From: Brenneria corticis
GTDB lineage: Bacteria > Pseudomonadota > Gammaproteobacteria > Enterobacterales > Enterobacteriaceae
Length of the DNA: 64,000 nucleotides
Direction of reading: 5' to 3'
NCBI RefSeq assembly: GCF_003115855.1
Contig: NZ_KZ819081.1
Coordinates: 110,718 to 174,717 of the forward strand
Shown: piece by piece, positions 43,886-53,467 of the stretch
Numbering within the stretch: the first letter of the stretch is position 1
Layout of the letters: the number at the start of each line of letters is the position of its first letter
Notes under the pieces: model-generated
Told to the model about the DNA's origin: nothing
The model's input: the letters and a program-made list of their open reading frames with translations, nothing else
Databases searched by the model: none
Program-made: the position numbers and the translations under genes

Positions 43886-44540
43886 TGTCTGTATCCTTGG
43901 TTGTTGCAGCCAGAAAGAGGGTGACGCTTATGGCGACCGTGTTGCGGTCCTGTTCCTCGGTGGTTTCCGCTCCGCCGGTTAGCATCTGCATCTGTGTCGC
44001 TGCGGTAACCATATTGATAAATGCATACGACAGGGCCGAGGCATCAAGGTCCTCCCGCAATGCGCCTTGAGCCTGCTGGCGCTGAATCCAGGTCTCAAGT
44101 ATCGATTTGGCATTTTGATGGCCCGCGAGCCAGATCGCGCGCGACAGATGTGGAAAACGTTTACCTTCGGCAATCATAAGGCGGTGTAATTCGAGCGTGC
44201 GGGGTTGTTTAATAATGCGAAGAAGCTCCTGGCCGAATTTCTCCAACGTTTGCCTGATACAGGTATCAGACAGAACCAGCGACTCAAGAGGGGCGGCCAG
44301 TCTCTTGCACTCTTCAGCGACGACCACAGTAAAAAGTCCCTCTTTACCGCCAAATCGCTCGTAAATATTACGCCGCGATCCGCCTACCTGCTGGATAAGC
44401 CTATCCATGGAAGCCGCTTCATAACCATGTTCAAGAAATAGCTCGGTTGCCGAGCTGGTGAGTTTTTTAAGCCGTTCCGCTCCTTTGGCCCGCAGCGCTT
44501 TTCCCGGCGAACCAGGGCGTGTTGTTTCAATATCCATCAT
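43878..44540 (-). CDS. TetR/AcrR-family regulator
   Basis: 220 residues from the paired ATG at 44540/44537. The helix-turn-helix is ATELFLEHGYEAASMDRLIQ and QVGGSRRNIYERFGGKEGLF. The C-terminal domain resembles TetR_C of the AefR type (HRLMIAEGKRFPHLSRAIW). It heads an operon with the DoxX-like and SDR genes and probably represses it through the palindrome at 44569. Confidence 0.9.
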   Translation of the reverse strand: MMDIETTRPGSPGKALRAKGAERLKKLTSSATELFLEHGYEAASMDRLIQQVGGSRRNIYERFGGKEGLFTVVVAEECKRLAAPLESLVLSDTCIRQTLEKFGQELLRIIKQPRTLELHRLMIAEGKRFPHLSRAIWLAGHQNAKSILETWIQRQQAQGALREDLDASALSYAFINMVTAATQMQMLTGGAETTEEQDRNTVAISVTLFLAATTKDTDNE

Positions 44541-44568
44541 AATCAAACATAACCCTTACATCTATTAC

Positions 44569-44584
44569 GGTACGGCAACGTACC
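44569..44584. promoter_or_regulatory. TetR operator palindrome
   Basis: GGTACG-GCAA-CGTACC is a perfect six-base inverted repeat 29 bases upstream of the TetR gene, in an AT-rich promoter region. Confidence 0.6.
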
Positions 44585-45202
44585 ATACCATAATTTTTTT
44601 CAAGGTGTTCACCCGTGGCAAAAAAATAACGGGTAATTTTATTGCGGCCTGAGTCAGCTCGGCCTCTACAGTGCGGATAAACCACGGGGTGCCGTGTGTA
44701 CAACGAACTGCCGGTCGGTTGGGGTGCATACAACGAGGTTACGCGGCGCAGCAGGATTTTCGACGCTGTTGATAGAGAAAAAAGCGATCCGCGCAGTGAG
44801 CGGCGGCTTGCCTGGCAGGCTATAGCGGGCATGCGGCATTAGAAGGGCGTTCTTCCATTATGGCGCTGCTTGTCAAGATTGATGCCCTTCTTTTTCAGGG
44901 CGGTGATAATGTCCGCGGGGTGCTAATCATATGTTGGTTCGGACATATCGATACTGCACAGGTCTGTCTGATGGTGGCGATCCAGACGGGGTTTGCAGAC
45001 CGGGAGTTACCAAAACCGGTGAGGATAAATCCTCCCCTGTTGGATCGCCATGGACGGACGCTCCAGCCAATTAAAGCTGAATGGATGGACAACACTCTTT
45101 TTTCTTTATATTCATATGCAAAATGCAGAGCTTTCTGCTTTTTATGTAACATACAACGCTGTATTTTTTCCGTATATCGGTCAAATAGAGAGTAAAAGAG
45201 TA
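44585..45202. other. gene-free stretch with nested inverted repeats
   Basis: No convincing gene. GGCGATCC at 44976 pairs with GGATCGCC at 45042, and inside them GAGGAT-AA-ATCCTC at 45021-45034 is a perfect short hairpin. This could be a folded RNA upstream of yjjA or the trace of a lost element. Confidence 0.35.
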
Positions 45203-45685
45203 ATGAAATCAATCAGAGGCGTAGCGAGTACCGTTGGTTTGACAATTTTTATGATGGCAGGCTACGTTCAGGCAGCAAGTTTGCAGGATTCGCTTTCCAG
45301 TGCGATTGGTCAATTAGGTCAGAATAATTCTTCATCCGCAAGTCAGAGTGGACTGGCAGGGCTGCTCAACGGCGGCAATCAGACGCTGAGTGCCGGCAAT
45401 ATGAACAACGCTGCTGGGATTCTGCAATACTGCGTGGAACAAAAACTGGTTTCAGCAACCAATACAGAAAACGTTAAAACACAATTGCTGGATAAGCTTG
45501 GTCTTTCTTCCCAGCAGGAGAAACAACAACAGACCGACTATACGCAAGGGTTGGCTGGTCTTCTGAATACCAGCGACGGAAAACAGTTGAACCTGAATAG
45601 CATCGGGAATACGCCGCTGGCCGAAAAGGTTAAAACCAAAGCCTGTGATGTGGTATTAAAGCAAGGTGCAAATTTTATTTCCTGA
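45203..45685 (+). CDS. yjjA: DUF2501 family protein YjjA
   Basis: 160 residues from the ATG at 45203, chosen because it opens a signal peptide (GLTIFMMAGYVQAAS). The mature part has the YjjA/DUF2501 pattern: SGLAGLLNGGNQTLSAGNMN, NAAGILQYCVEQKLVSAT and a C-terminal KTKACDVVLKQGANFIS with two Cys likely to form a disulfide. It is a small periplasmic protein of unknown role found widely in Enterobacterales. A terminator follows. Confidence 0.87.
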   Translation: MKSIRGVASTVGLTIFMMAGYVQAASLQDSLSSAIGQLGQNNSSSASQSGLAGLLNGGNQTLSAGNMNNAAGILQYCVEQKLVSATNTENVKTQLLDKLGLSSQQEKQQQTDYTQGLAGLLNTSDGKQLNLNSIGNTPLAEKVKTKACDVVLKQGANFIS

Positions 45686-45700
45686 TAAATATCTTGTTGT

Positions 45701-45735
45701 TAAGGGCCTATTAAGTGGCCCTTATTGCTTTTATT
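45701..45735 (+). terminator. rho-independent terminator of yjjA
   Basis: TAAGGGCC and GGCCCTTA pair around an eight-base loop and are followed by TTGCTTTTATTTTC. Confidence 0.8.
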
Positions 45736-45745
45736 TTCTCTGGCG

Positions 45746-46185
45746 CTATTGCGAATATGAGATCTTAAAATTTTTCAGCGTCTGTAAACAAAAATGCCGC
45801 AACGACTGAGTTAGGGTCAATGCATTGATTGCCCCTACGACGCGGCATAAACGCCTAGTAGGAGCAGCGATACGCGTTAGCGCCGACGAAAAGTTGATTA
45901 TCCGCCCGCTTTCCCGAATGTGAGGCGAGGCAGCCTGGGTCAGAAAGAGGATCGAAGCCAGGTTGATAGACAGGACTTCGTTAAAGAGGGCCTCGGTGGT
46001 CGCTTCCAATGTGGCAAGCGGTGCTATGCCGGCGCAATCGATCAAAATGTCCACAGATTCTTCACCGGCATGCTTCCTGGCGGCCTCTGAAAACGCTTTC
46101 CAAAGTCCCCACTCCGCCCTATGGGCATCTTTGCTTAAATCAGCATGAAGTATAGAGTTGCACGCGTACCCATCTTTTCGACTTC
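45746..46185 (-). pseudogene. decayed short-chain dehydrogenase
   Basis: The minus strand shows the middle of an SDR enzyme: ILIDCAGIAPLATLEATTEA, EVLSINLASILFLTQAA and GRIINFSSALTRIA. The catalytic Y-x3-K region has a small deletion: VYAAS is followed by a stop in one frame, while GAINALTLTQSLRH continues in another. The glycine-rich N-terminus and the C-terminal third are not found. The start boundary is approximate. Confidence 0.75.
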
Positions 46186-46403
46186 GCTCACGTTTTTGAA
46201 GCCTTTCAGGGGGCCGAGATAGTTAAATAATTTGAAGTATATTTACATTACTTAATATTTTAATAATTCTAATGTATTAAGGTAATTTTATATGTTAGGG
46301 TGATTTTTGCGCTAAAGCTAGCGAACGGATGGGACGAATGTCCCGCTTTCAAGGTCGTCCTTAGGCTCTGTGGGCATTTATTTGCTGGAGCAGGAGGTAT
46401 CAG
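46186..46403 (+). promoter_or_regulatory. AT-rich promoter region of the second NRPS operon
   Basis: A strongly AT-rich tract (about 46215-46305) is followed by the hairpin GGGAC-GAAT-GTCCC near 46331-46344 and by GGAGCAGGAGG before the aminotransferase start. No operator was recognised. Confidence 0.45.
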
Positions 46404-47696
46404 ATGCTGAATGTTTTTCCGGAAAATGAAATCGGTTCCTATCAAGAGGCATTATCCATATCCGTGTCGCGCCATCAAGCTGGCGCACCTGTCATCGTCA
46501 GGGGGCTTGATTGTCACTTATTTGATGACCGCGGCCAATCCTTTCTAGATATGACAGGCGGCAGCGGCGCCGTCAATTTAGGGCACCAGCACCCAGACAT
46601 CGTTGCAACGCTAACGTCTCAAGCCGAAAAACTGATCCACACAGGCTGGAACATCGACAATCCTTTCCGACACGAGATGATCGCCAGGCTGGCGCATTTT
46701 CTACCGTTTCCCGAAGCCTCCATCATGGGGGCGGTGACTGGCGCCGAAGCGGTTGAAGTGGCGGTGAAGATCGCTCGCAGGAAGACGGGTCGGGAATCGA
46801 TTCTCTATTTTGCGAACTCGTTTCACGGCAAGACACAGGGAGCGCTCTCCGTCACGTCCAATGGAAAATTCCGGGACCTGCTGGCCATAGGCCTCAGGGA
46901 CAATCCTTGCTTCTCTTTATTCAAACCTGATGGAAAATCCCATGCCGATAGTCAGGCATGGGGTCTGGCTTTCCGGCAGTTTTTGCAGGATGCCAAGAAT
47001 CAAAACCAGTTGCCGGCAGCGGCCATTATCGAGCCGATTCAGGCTGCGGAAGGCATTCATGTCATTCCTTCATCCATGCTGGGTGAAATGGTTTCGGCCT
47101 GTGCCGAGTTCGGCGTGCTGAGCATTTTTGACGAGATTTATACCGGGTTCGGCCGTACCGGCCGGCCTTTTGTCGCATCGCAGCAGGTATGCCCCGACCT
47201 GATCGTGCTCGGCAAGTCCCTCGGCAATGGGATGCCGATTTCCGCGGTGGCCGGCTCGCCTGACATCATCGATGTATTAGGTTTCAGCCAACATTCATCC
47301 ACCTTTACTTTTATGCCGCTGGCGTGTGCGGTGGCAAATGCGGTTTTAGAGGTGCAGAAGCGGGACAATATCGCAGAGCGTGCGGCGCGAAGCGGAGAGC
47401 GTTTTGTCGAGCGGTTGCGAGCTCTGGCGAGCCGCGACGGCCGCATCAGCGGCATTCGCGGCGCCGGACTGATGCTGGCATTCGATGTTGCGATACCCGG
47501 CTCCGATTCCGCCGCGATGGTGCCGCTGGCCGCTGAAGTGGGTGACGGGCTTTTAAAGAACGGGGTTATCGTGCGAACCGGCGGCATCAATGGCGCCACG
47601 GTCAAGATTACCCCGCCACTCTCGTTCGTCGAGTCGCATATGGATGAGTTTTTCGGCGCTCTGGACGATGCGCTGGCGTCATGCCCGAGCCGCTAA
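46404..47696 (+). CDS. class III PLP-dependent aminotransferase
   Basis: 430 residues; GCAGGAGG precedes the ATG. Fold-I motifs are present: MTGGSGAVNLGHQHPDIV, GAVTGAEAVEVAVKIAR, FDEIYTGFGRTG, and the PLP lysine in IVLGKSLGNGMPISAVAG. Closest in pattern to diaminobutyrate/acetylornithine/4-aminobutyrate aminotransferases, which act on an omega-amino or aldehyde group. As first gene of the NRPS operon it probably makes an unusual amino acid building block, such as a diamino acid. It overlaps the next gene by 16 bases if that gene starts at 47681. Confidence 0.88.
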   Translation: MLNVFPENEIGSYQEALSISVSRHQAGAPVIVRGLDCHLFDDRGQSFLDMTGGSGAVNLGHQHPDIVATLTSQAEKLIHTGWNIDNPFRHEMIARLAHFLPFPEASIMGAVTGAEAVEVAVKIARRKTGRESILYFANSFHGKTQGALSVTSNGKFRDLLAIGLRDNPCFSLFKPDGKSHADSQAWGLAFRQFLQDAKNQNQLPAAAIIEPIQAAEGIHVIPSSMLGEMVSACAEFGVLSIFDEIYTGFGRTGRPFVASQQVCPDLIVLGKSLGNGMPISAVAGSPDIIDVLGFSQHSSTFTFMPLACAVANAVLEVQKRDNIAERAARSGERFVERLRALASRDGRISGIRGAGLMLAFDVAIPGSDSAAMVPLAAEVGDGLLKNGVIVRTGGINGATVKITPPLSFVESHMDEFFGALDDALASCPSR

Positions 47697-50674
47697 ATGA
47701 CGAGGATGCCGAGATGGTTGATCATTGCCTACTGCGCCGTAACCCGGATGATCTTGCCGCTGTCGATCTAGCGGGAGAGTGGCGTTGGCGTGAACTGGAG
47801 CGCCGGGTTTACGCACTCACGCGCGACCTGACTGCGGCGGGTATGGAAGGGAAGAGAGTCGCTCTGCGCGCATCTCATGGCGCCGATGCCTACGCCGCCT
47901 TGATTGCCGTGATGGGGATCGCGCGGCGTGTGGTCTTCGTCGATCCCGAGATGCAGATGGACCCGTTGCAGCCGGTGATGACGGCGCTGAAAATTGACTG
48001 CATGGTCAACCTTGGCGATGATGCGCCCATCAAGCACCTGCGCGACTGGCTGCCTAAGGCCTGCGTTATTACCGCTTCCCCGTGGGCGAATAATCCGGAT
48101 ACTCCTCGAATCTCCGACCAAGGGAAAACGATCGCGCTTCCGATCCGTTGCGCTGATTATGTCATCCTGACCAGCGGCACGACCGGGGCGCCGAAGGCCA
48201 TTTTGCAGACAATGCCGGCCTTGCGCCAGCATATCGCCAACTATGCGGCCTATGTGCAACTTAAGCCCGGGGAAAAACTACTGCAACTTGCCTCGGCGGC
48301 CTGGGATGCAGGGCTTATGGATGTCTTCTCCGCCCTGTTTCATGATGGGGTACTGTGCACGGTCAATCCCAGGTTTTCCACCATGGAGACAGTGGCGGAC
48401 TTCGTTGCCTTGCACAATATCGATGTCCTGCACATGACGGCGCCTTATTTCCGCCAGTTCCATCGCGCCGGGCTCGGCGCTTATCAGAAATCGAAACGGA
48501 TCGTCATCGGCGGGGAAAAAATCTACGCAGGCGACCTCGACCTGTTCAACAGCGTTTTTCCGCAAGGCTCCCGATTATTCAACGCCTATGGGCCGACCGA
48601 ATGCACTACGGCGATGTTCGCCGTTCATGACCAGGGCGCAGAGCGGGATGCCGGCCTCTGGCCCTTGTCGCATCCGGTATCCGGCGTGATTACCGAGTTG
48701 CGGGATGCCGCGGGCAATCGGATATCCGTCAGCGGCGTCGCGGGAGAGGTGACATTGATCTCCGACCTCGTTGCGTCCATGCTCGTTCCGTCGTCCGGCA
48801 GTTTCACTGCCCTGGGCGAGGGCGCGCCGGGCACCGCGCGCGCCTATGCAACCGGCGATCTTGCCCGCTACGACGATCAAATGCGGTTGGTCATCATTGG
48901 CCGCAAGGATTCCGTTATTAAGGTCAACGGGTTGAAAGTGTCGCTGGCTGAGGTCGAAGCCTCGTTTCTCGGGCTCGATTCCGTGGCGGATTGTTGCGTC
49001 TTCACCCTCGTCGGCGAGGATGGGGATGAGGTTGTCGCTGCGGTCGTCCCCATTAACGGAGATGTCTCGGAGGCCGGGATCCGCAAGGCGTTGGTGGAGC
49101 GTATAGACAGTCACAAGCGCCCGCGTTTGATTATGCTCATGGATAAGCTGCCGCTGACGCGGAACAACAAGTTCGACCGGGAGACGCTGGCGCGGATGGC
49201 CCGTGACAAACTGCAGGCGTCGGAGATCGGTAAGCCTGAGCATGCGCCAATCCTGGCCGCGATAGGCAAAGTGCTGAAGGGCGCCAGTCTCGATATCAAT
49301 CACAGCTTCTTCGAAAATGGCGGGAATTCGCTTCAGGCGCTCTCGTTGGTCGCTGCCTTGAAACGGCAGGGAATCAAACTAGCCCTGGAAGAGGTCATCT
49401 CCGAGAAGCCGATTGCCAGTCTTATAAAGACATCGGGCCAACAGCCCGCTAAGGCCGCTCCTGCGGCGAGTTCGGCCGCGACAGGGGCGTATGCGGCGCT
49501 TCCCAACCGGTATTTTCTGGAAAGTCGCGCTATTCCCGATCTGGACGGCTGGTGTCAGACCTGCGTGATCGACTATTCAGGACCGGTCACTGACGCTGAC
49601 CGGCTCGGCTCTGTTCTCAAGGCTCTGCTGGAACGGCATCTGCACGATTCCGCGCCTGTGGATATCGCCGTTCACACGGCCGGAATGACGCCGCAGCAGG
49701 CCGTGGCCGACTGTGAAAGCCGCATTTCGTTGCAGAATAGGCGGATCGTCGCCGCCACCCTTTTGGTAGAAAACGATCGGCTCAGCATGGTTGTCAGCTG
49801 CCATCAGTTCCGCGTGGATCGGGTTTCCTGGATCCTTTTGCTGGCGGACTTGTCGGAGGCGGACAGCGCGCAGGAAGTTTACGACTGGCCTGGATTGGAG
49901 AGTGACTACCCAAACTGGGTCGGAGCATATGGGCAGTTCCTGGCGCAGGAACGCGCGTCAGACGTCTGGGATCGTTTACCATGGGCCGAGTGCCCGCAAC
50001 CGATTGGCGATGACGTGGCTTTTCCGACGAAGGATGCCTTTAGCGTCATGCATATCGAAATCGGCGCGCCATCGGCGACGATCGCCCGAGATCCCTCGAT
50101 GGATATCAGCGACTGGTTGCTGGCCGCCGTCCTGCTCTCTTTCGACAGGATCTTTCCCGCCTCTTGTCAGAAAATCGACGTTCTGGGTCATGGACGCGGC
50201 TTGGCGCCTGGAGGATTGTCCACCGATGGCATCTTTGGCTGGTTCACCGTCATCTGTCCTTTCGTCGTCGATGTACGGGGCCTGGACGTGGCGGCCGGAG
50301 CCAAGGCGGTGCGGGACTATCGCCGTAAAGTCGAAAAGATCGCCCACACTTTTGGTAATGAACATTATCACTCCGATGGGAGGCGCCAAACGTTAGGCGC
50401 GCGACAGTGTTTCGCCAGCTTCAATTATCTTGGCGATATCGCCATCGCCTCCACGGACCGCTTCTCGATCAATCCGCTCTCGCTCGACACCCTGCATGGC
50501 AGGCCTAGCCACCATCTTGAATTTACCGCTTACCAGCATGCCGGCCGCCTGCTACTCAAGGTGGATTACAACGTCATGGCGATGAGCGATGCCCGGGTAG
50601 CAAACATAGGGCGGCAGATCGTAACGGGATTGAAGACCTGCGGGGCGATCGCGGCGGCGGGAGCGGCAGAATGA
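47681..50674 (+). CDS. NRPS A-PCP with epimerization-like domain
   Basis: 997 residues; ATG 47714 with GAGG upstream may be the true start. The adenylation domain has ILTSGTTGAPKA, AYGPTECTTA, YATGDLARY and NNKFDR; I read its code as DAMHVGATAK, which I do not recognise. The carrier has ENGGNSLQAL with Ser550. The last ~380 residues follow epimerization domains (GHGRGLAPGGLS, GIFGWFTVICPFVVDV, FNYLG), but the HHxxxDG motif reads HQFRVDR at 708-714, so the usual second His is Gln709. It may be inactive or used for another purpose. No condensation domain is present, so the protein is a loading module. Confidence 0.87.
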   Translation: MPEPLNDEDAEMVDHCLLRRNPDDLAAVDLAGEWRWRELERRVYALTRDLTAAGMEGKRVALRASHGADAYAALIAVMGIARRVVFVDPEMQMDPLQPVMTALKIDCMVNLGDDAPIKHLRDWLPKACVITASPWANNPDTPRISDQGKTIALPIRCADYVILTSGTTGAPKAILQTMPALRQHIANYAAYVQLKPGEKLLQLASAAWDAGLMDVFSALFHDGVLCTVNPRFSTMETVADFVALHNIDVLHMTAPYFRQFHRAGLGAYQKSKRIVIGGEKIYAGDLDLFNSVFPQGSRLFNAYGPTECTTAMFAVHDQGAERDAGLWPLSHPVSGVITELRDAAGNRISVSGVAGEVTLISDLVASMLVPSSGSFTALGEGAPGTARAYATGDLARYDDQMRLVIIGRKDSVIKVNGLKVSLAEVEASFLGLDSVADCCVFTLVGEDGDEVVAAVVPINGDVSEAGIRKALVERIDSHKRPRLIMLMDKLPLTRNNKFDRETLARMARDKLQASEIGKPEHAPILAAIGKVLKGASLDINHSFFENGGNSLQALSLVAALKRQGIKLALEEVISEKPIASLIKTSGQQPAKAAPAASSAATGAYAALPNRYFLESRAIPDLDGWCQTCVIDYSGPVTDADRLGSVLKALLERHLHDSAPVDIAVHTAGMTPQQAVADCESRISLQNRRIVAATLLVENDRLSMVVSCHQFRVDRVSWILLLADLSEADSAQEVYDWPGLESDYPNWVGAYGQFLAQERASDVWDRLPWAECPQPIGDDVAFPTKDAFSVMHIEIGAPSATIARDPSMDISDWLLAAVLLSFDRIFPASCQKIDVLGHGRGLAPGGLSTDGIFGWFTVICPFVVDVRGLDVAAGAKAVRDYRRKVEKIAHTFGNEHYHSDGRRQTLGARQCFASFNYLGDIAIASTDRFSINPLSLDTLHGRPSHHLEFTAYQHAGRLLLKVDYNVMAMSDARVANIGRQIVTGLKTCGAIAAAGAAE

Positions 50675-50885
50675 CCCAGCCATTTGCGGCGCAAAGATGC
50701 GGAATGTCGAGATTCGTCCTGCGGCCGCTAAAGCGTGTCGAAAACTCGGCTTCGCCAAAACCGCAACGGGAACGTTTTCTCACGGCGCAAAGGCCGTTTC
50801 GCTGGAAATCGTTCAAATGGAATGACGGGTGAACTGAGTCATTATCTGGATTACCCGAGGTATTCCTCGTAAAAGGATGATACCC

Positions 50886-52100
50886 ATGTCAATGAGCGTG
50901 TTACGAGCGGATGTTCTTGATTCCAATTTATGCGCCGGTTGCGGAGCCTGTCAACTGGTCTGTCCCGAACGGCTGATCGCGCTGAATCCGGACAACCTTC
51001 AGCCGGTGTTGGATTTCGACCCGGCGTCCTGTGGTGATTGCCATCTGTGTCATGATGTCTGTCCTGGCGCCGATCCGGCGACCGATGAAGCCGAGATGCG
51101 GCTTTTCGGTCGCACGCGCGAACCCGGTGAACGGTGGCTGGGCATTCATATCAATCAATTCGGCGCCCGATCGACCAGGACTGATGTGTTCGAAGCCTCG
51201 GCCAGCGGCGGTACTGTCACTACGTTACTGCTGGCCAGCCGCGAGGCGCTCGGCGTCGATCACGTCCTGACCATGGGCCGCGACCCCCATGCAGGCTGGC
51301 GGGCAAAGGGCGTCGTCGCCAGGGATGAAGAGACGATCATCGCGAATGCGCAATCCACCTATCAACTGACGCCTTACCTGGCGGAGTTACGCGGCCTTTA
51401 TGAGCACTGTCGCGACGACAAGATCGCCGTCGTCGGATTAGCCTGTCACATGCAGGCCATCCGCAAACTTCAGAAGTTGCAGGGCGATATTGCCGACTGG
51501 GCGCGGGAAAACATCGTCTTTCTGGTCGAAACGGCCTGCTCGTCCAGCACCCTGCCGAAAGGAACTATCGATATAATTCAAGGCCGTTTAGGCCTGTCTC
51601 TGGATACCGTAAAAGATATTCGCTACCGCAGCGGGCCTTATCCGGGAAAGCTGCTCGTTTCCACTGCGGATGGCGACCGCCATTCTCTGGAATTCTGGCA
51701 AATCCTGAAGGAGCTAAAAGGCGGAAAAAATCACCGCTGTCTGTCCTGCGGCGACTGGATGAGCGGTCTTGCCGACATCAGCGTCTGCGACGGCGATCCC
51801 AATATTTTCGATGCCAGCTTAAATGCGACGGAATACGAAAAATACGGACGCGTGCTCGTCCGCACCCCGAGGGGGCAGGCGCTGGCGGATTACTGTCTTC
51901 AACAGGGGACGATGAAGCAATGGCCCATTGATCTGGAAGGATTCAATCTCGGGCTGGAGCGCAAGCGCCATCGCCGCCGCTCGTATGAAGCCGGGATGTT
52001 GCCGGTGGCAAAGGGCCCATCGGCGCCCGATATTTTCGACCCTGAACAGATCCTCAGCGACGACGCGTTGATCGATCCTAAGCGTTACAAAAAGGGGTGA
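50886..52100 (+). CDS. FrhB/coenzyme F420 hydrogenase beta-subunit-like protein
   Basis: 404 residues from the ATG at 50886, which AAAAGG precedes at eight bases. The N-terminus has two 4Fe-4S ferredoxin motifs, CAGCGACQLVCP and CGDCHLCHDVCP. The FrhB part shows FEASASGGTVTTLLLAS, GLACHMQAIRKLQ and ETACSSSTLP, and late CLSCGDW. FrhB-type flavoproteins move electrons between iron-sulfur centres, flavin and a deazaflavin or small substrate. Enterobacteria normally lack F420, so here it probably performs a ferredoxin-linked reduction or desaturation of a pathway intermediate. It is unusual in an NRPS operon. Confidence 0.83.
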   Translation: MSMSVLRADVLDSNLCAGCGACQLVCPERLIALNPDNLQPVLDFDPASCGDCHLCHDVCPGADPATDEAEMRLFGRTREPGERWLGIHINQFGARSTRTDVFEASASGGTVTTLLLASREALGVDHVLTMGRDPHAGWRAKGVVARDEETIIANAQSTYQLTPYLAELRGLYEHCRDDKIAVVGLACHMQAIRKLQKLQGDIADWARENIVFLVETACSSSTLPKGTIDIIQGRLGLSLDTVKDIRYRSGPYPGKLLVSTADGDRHSLEFWQILKELKGGKNHRCLSCGDWMSGLADISVCDGDPNIFDASLNATEYEKYGRVLVRTPRGQALADYCLQQGTMKQWPIDLEGFNLGLERKRHRRRSYEAGMLPVAKGPSAPDIFDPEQILSDDALIDPKRYKKG

Positions 52101-52104
52101 AATC

Positions 52105-53463
52105 ATGCTGATCTATCCTGACCGCAACATTTCCCCCGCCACGCTGCCGGAACATCCTGATTGGTCTGCCGCTGCCCGCTATGTTCCCTCCGACAAATCC
52201 ATATCGCACCGGGCATTGTTGTTCGCCGCCTTGTCCGACCATCCGGTGACCATCGTCGGTATCAATCAGGGAGCCGCCGTCACTCTATTGATCGACGCCC
52301 TGCAACATCTGGGGCTGAAGATCGATTTTGACCGCCGGTCAGGCGCAGTGGCATTTCAGACCTCCTTACGCACGGCCGATCGCCATGGGATGCTGAATAA
52401 AAAAGAGCGGAGAGTTTATCTTGGGCCTTCCAGCGCGGCGGCCAGGCTGCTGCTCGGAGTATTGTGCGGGCTTGGCGTCGGCTGCGTCGTTGATGGCGAT
52501 AAGACGCTGCGCAATCGTCCCTTCGACTGGATCGTGGAGCCGCTGACGACGTTGGGGGGACAATTTGAATATCTGGGGCGGCCGGGATGTTTGCCGCTCA
52601 GGCTGCTGCCGTCACAGATCACATCGGGCCGGGTTTCGATCTCCATCGGCAGCGCGCAATCGATTTCGGCCGTCCTGTTTGCCGCCATTGCCGCCCGGGT
52701 GCCGGTCGAAATCGCGTATTCGGTCGTGGCCAGGGATCACACCCAGTTGATGGCTCAAGGGTTTGGTGACGAGGTGGAGGAAATAGAACATGTTTTGACC
52801 TACCGGCCGCGGCAGTTTCGGCCGCCGGGCGCCATCACCATTCCCTTGGATCCGTCCGCGCTTGCCTATCCGGCAGCGCTCTTCTGGTTGATGAACAGGG
52901 GCCGACCGGAGGCGAGCATGTGGTTCGAGGGGGTGTGCATCAACCCGACGCGAATCGGTTTTTTTTATTGGATGCAGCGTTGCGGATTCGGACTGGAAAT
53001 TTCTCCCGATGGGCATCCCCATGGGGAGAAAACCGGCACGATTGCCTTGCGGGGGGGCGGGGCGTTTAAGGCGCAGGGCATGCAAGGCAAGGAAAGCCTG
53101 CACTCGATGATCGACGAAATCCCTCTGATGGTCGCCATCGCCGCTCTTTTGCCGGGCGAGGCGGCGTTCGACGATCTCTTCGAGTTGACATTCAAAGAAT
53201 CCGACAGGATCGCGGCTACCTGCCGGATGTTGCGGACGCTCGGCATCGACGCCGTCATTGATGGCTATTCCATCCATACCGAGGGGGGACAACGGCCGAG
53301 CGTGCAGAGCGATGTCACCGTGTTTAACGATCACCGGCTGTCGATGACAGCGCATGTTCTGATGCTCGCCCACGGTCTCGCGGGCCGCATTCTCGGCGGC
53401 GAATGCTATAAAACCTCCTTTCCGGATTTCGATCAATGCCTTCGGGCCGTATTCAGGGGTTGA
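52105..53463 (+). CDS. EPSP synthase paralogue in a biosynthetic operon
   Basis: 452 residues, similar in length to AroA. Conserved EPSP-synthase residues are visible: SDKSISHRALL (Lys, Ser, Arg), GSAQSISA (Ser-Ala-Gln), IDEIPLMVAIAALL, FKESDRIAA, NDHRLSM and YKTSFPDF. The PEP-contact loop that reads LGNAGTAMRP in E. coli is here LGPSSAAARL, so Gly96, Thr97 and Pro101 are all replaced. It may add enolpyruvyl to a substrate other than shikimate-3-phosphate. Five bases separate it from the FrhB-like gene and its stop nearly abuts the dehydrogenase gene. A housekeeping aroA is expected elsewhere. Confidence 0.87.
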   Translation: MLIYPDRNISPATLPEHPDWSAAARYVPSDKSISHRALLFAALSDHPVTIVGINQGAAVTLLIDALQHLGLKIDFDRRSGAVAFQTSLRTADRHGMLNKKERRVYLGPSSAAARLLLGVLCGLGVGCVVDGDKTLRNRPFDWIVEPLTTLGGQFEYLGRPGCLPLRLLPSQITSGRVSISIGSAQSISAVLFAAIAARVPVEIAYSVVARDHTQLMAQGFGDEVEEIEHVLTYRPRQFRPPGAITIPLDPSALAYPAALFWLMNRGRPEASMWFEGVCINPTRIGFFYWMQRCGFGLEISPDGHPHGEKTGTIALRGGGAFKAQGMQGKESLHSMIDEIPLMVAIAALLPGEAAFDDLFELTFKESDRIAATCRMLRTLGIDAVIDGYSIHTEGGQRPSVQSDVTVFNDHRLSMTAHVLMLAHGLAGRILGGECYKTSFPDFDQCLRAVFRG

Positions 53464-53467
53464 TGCG

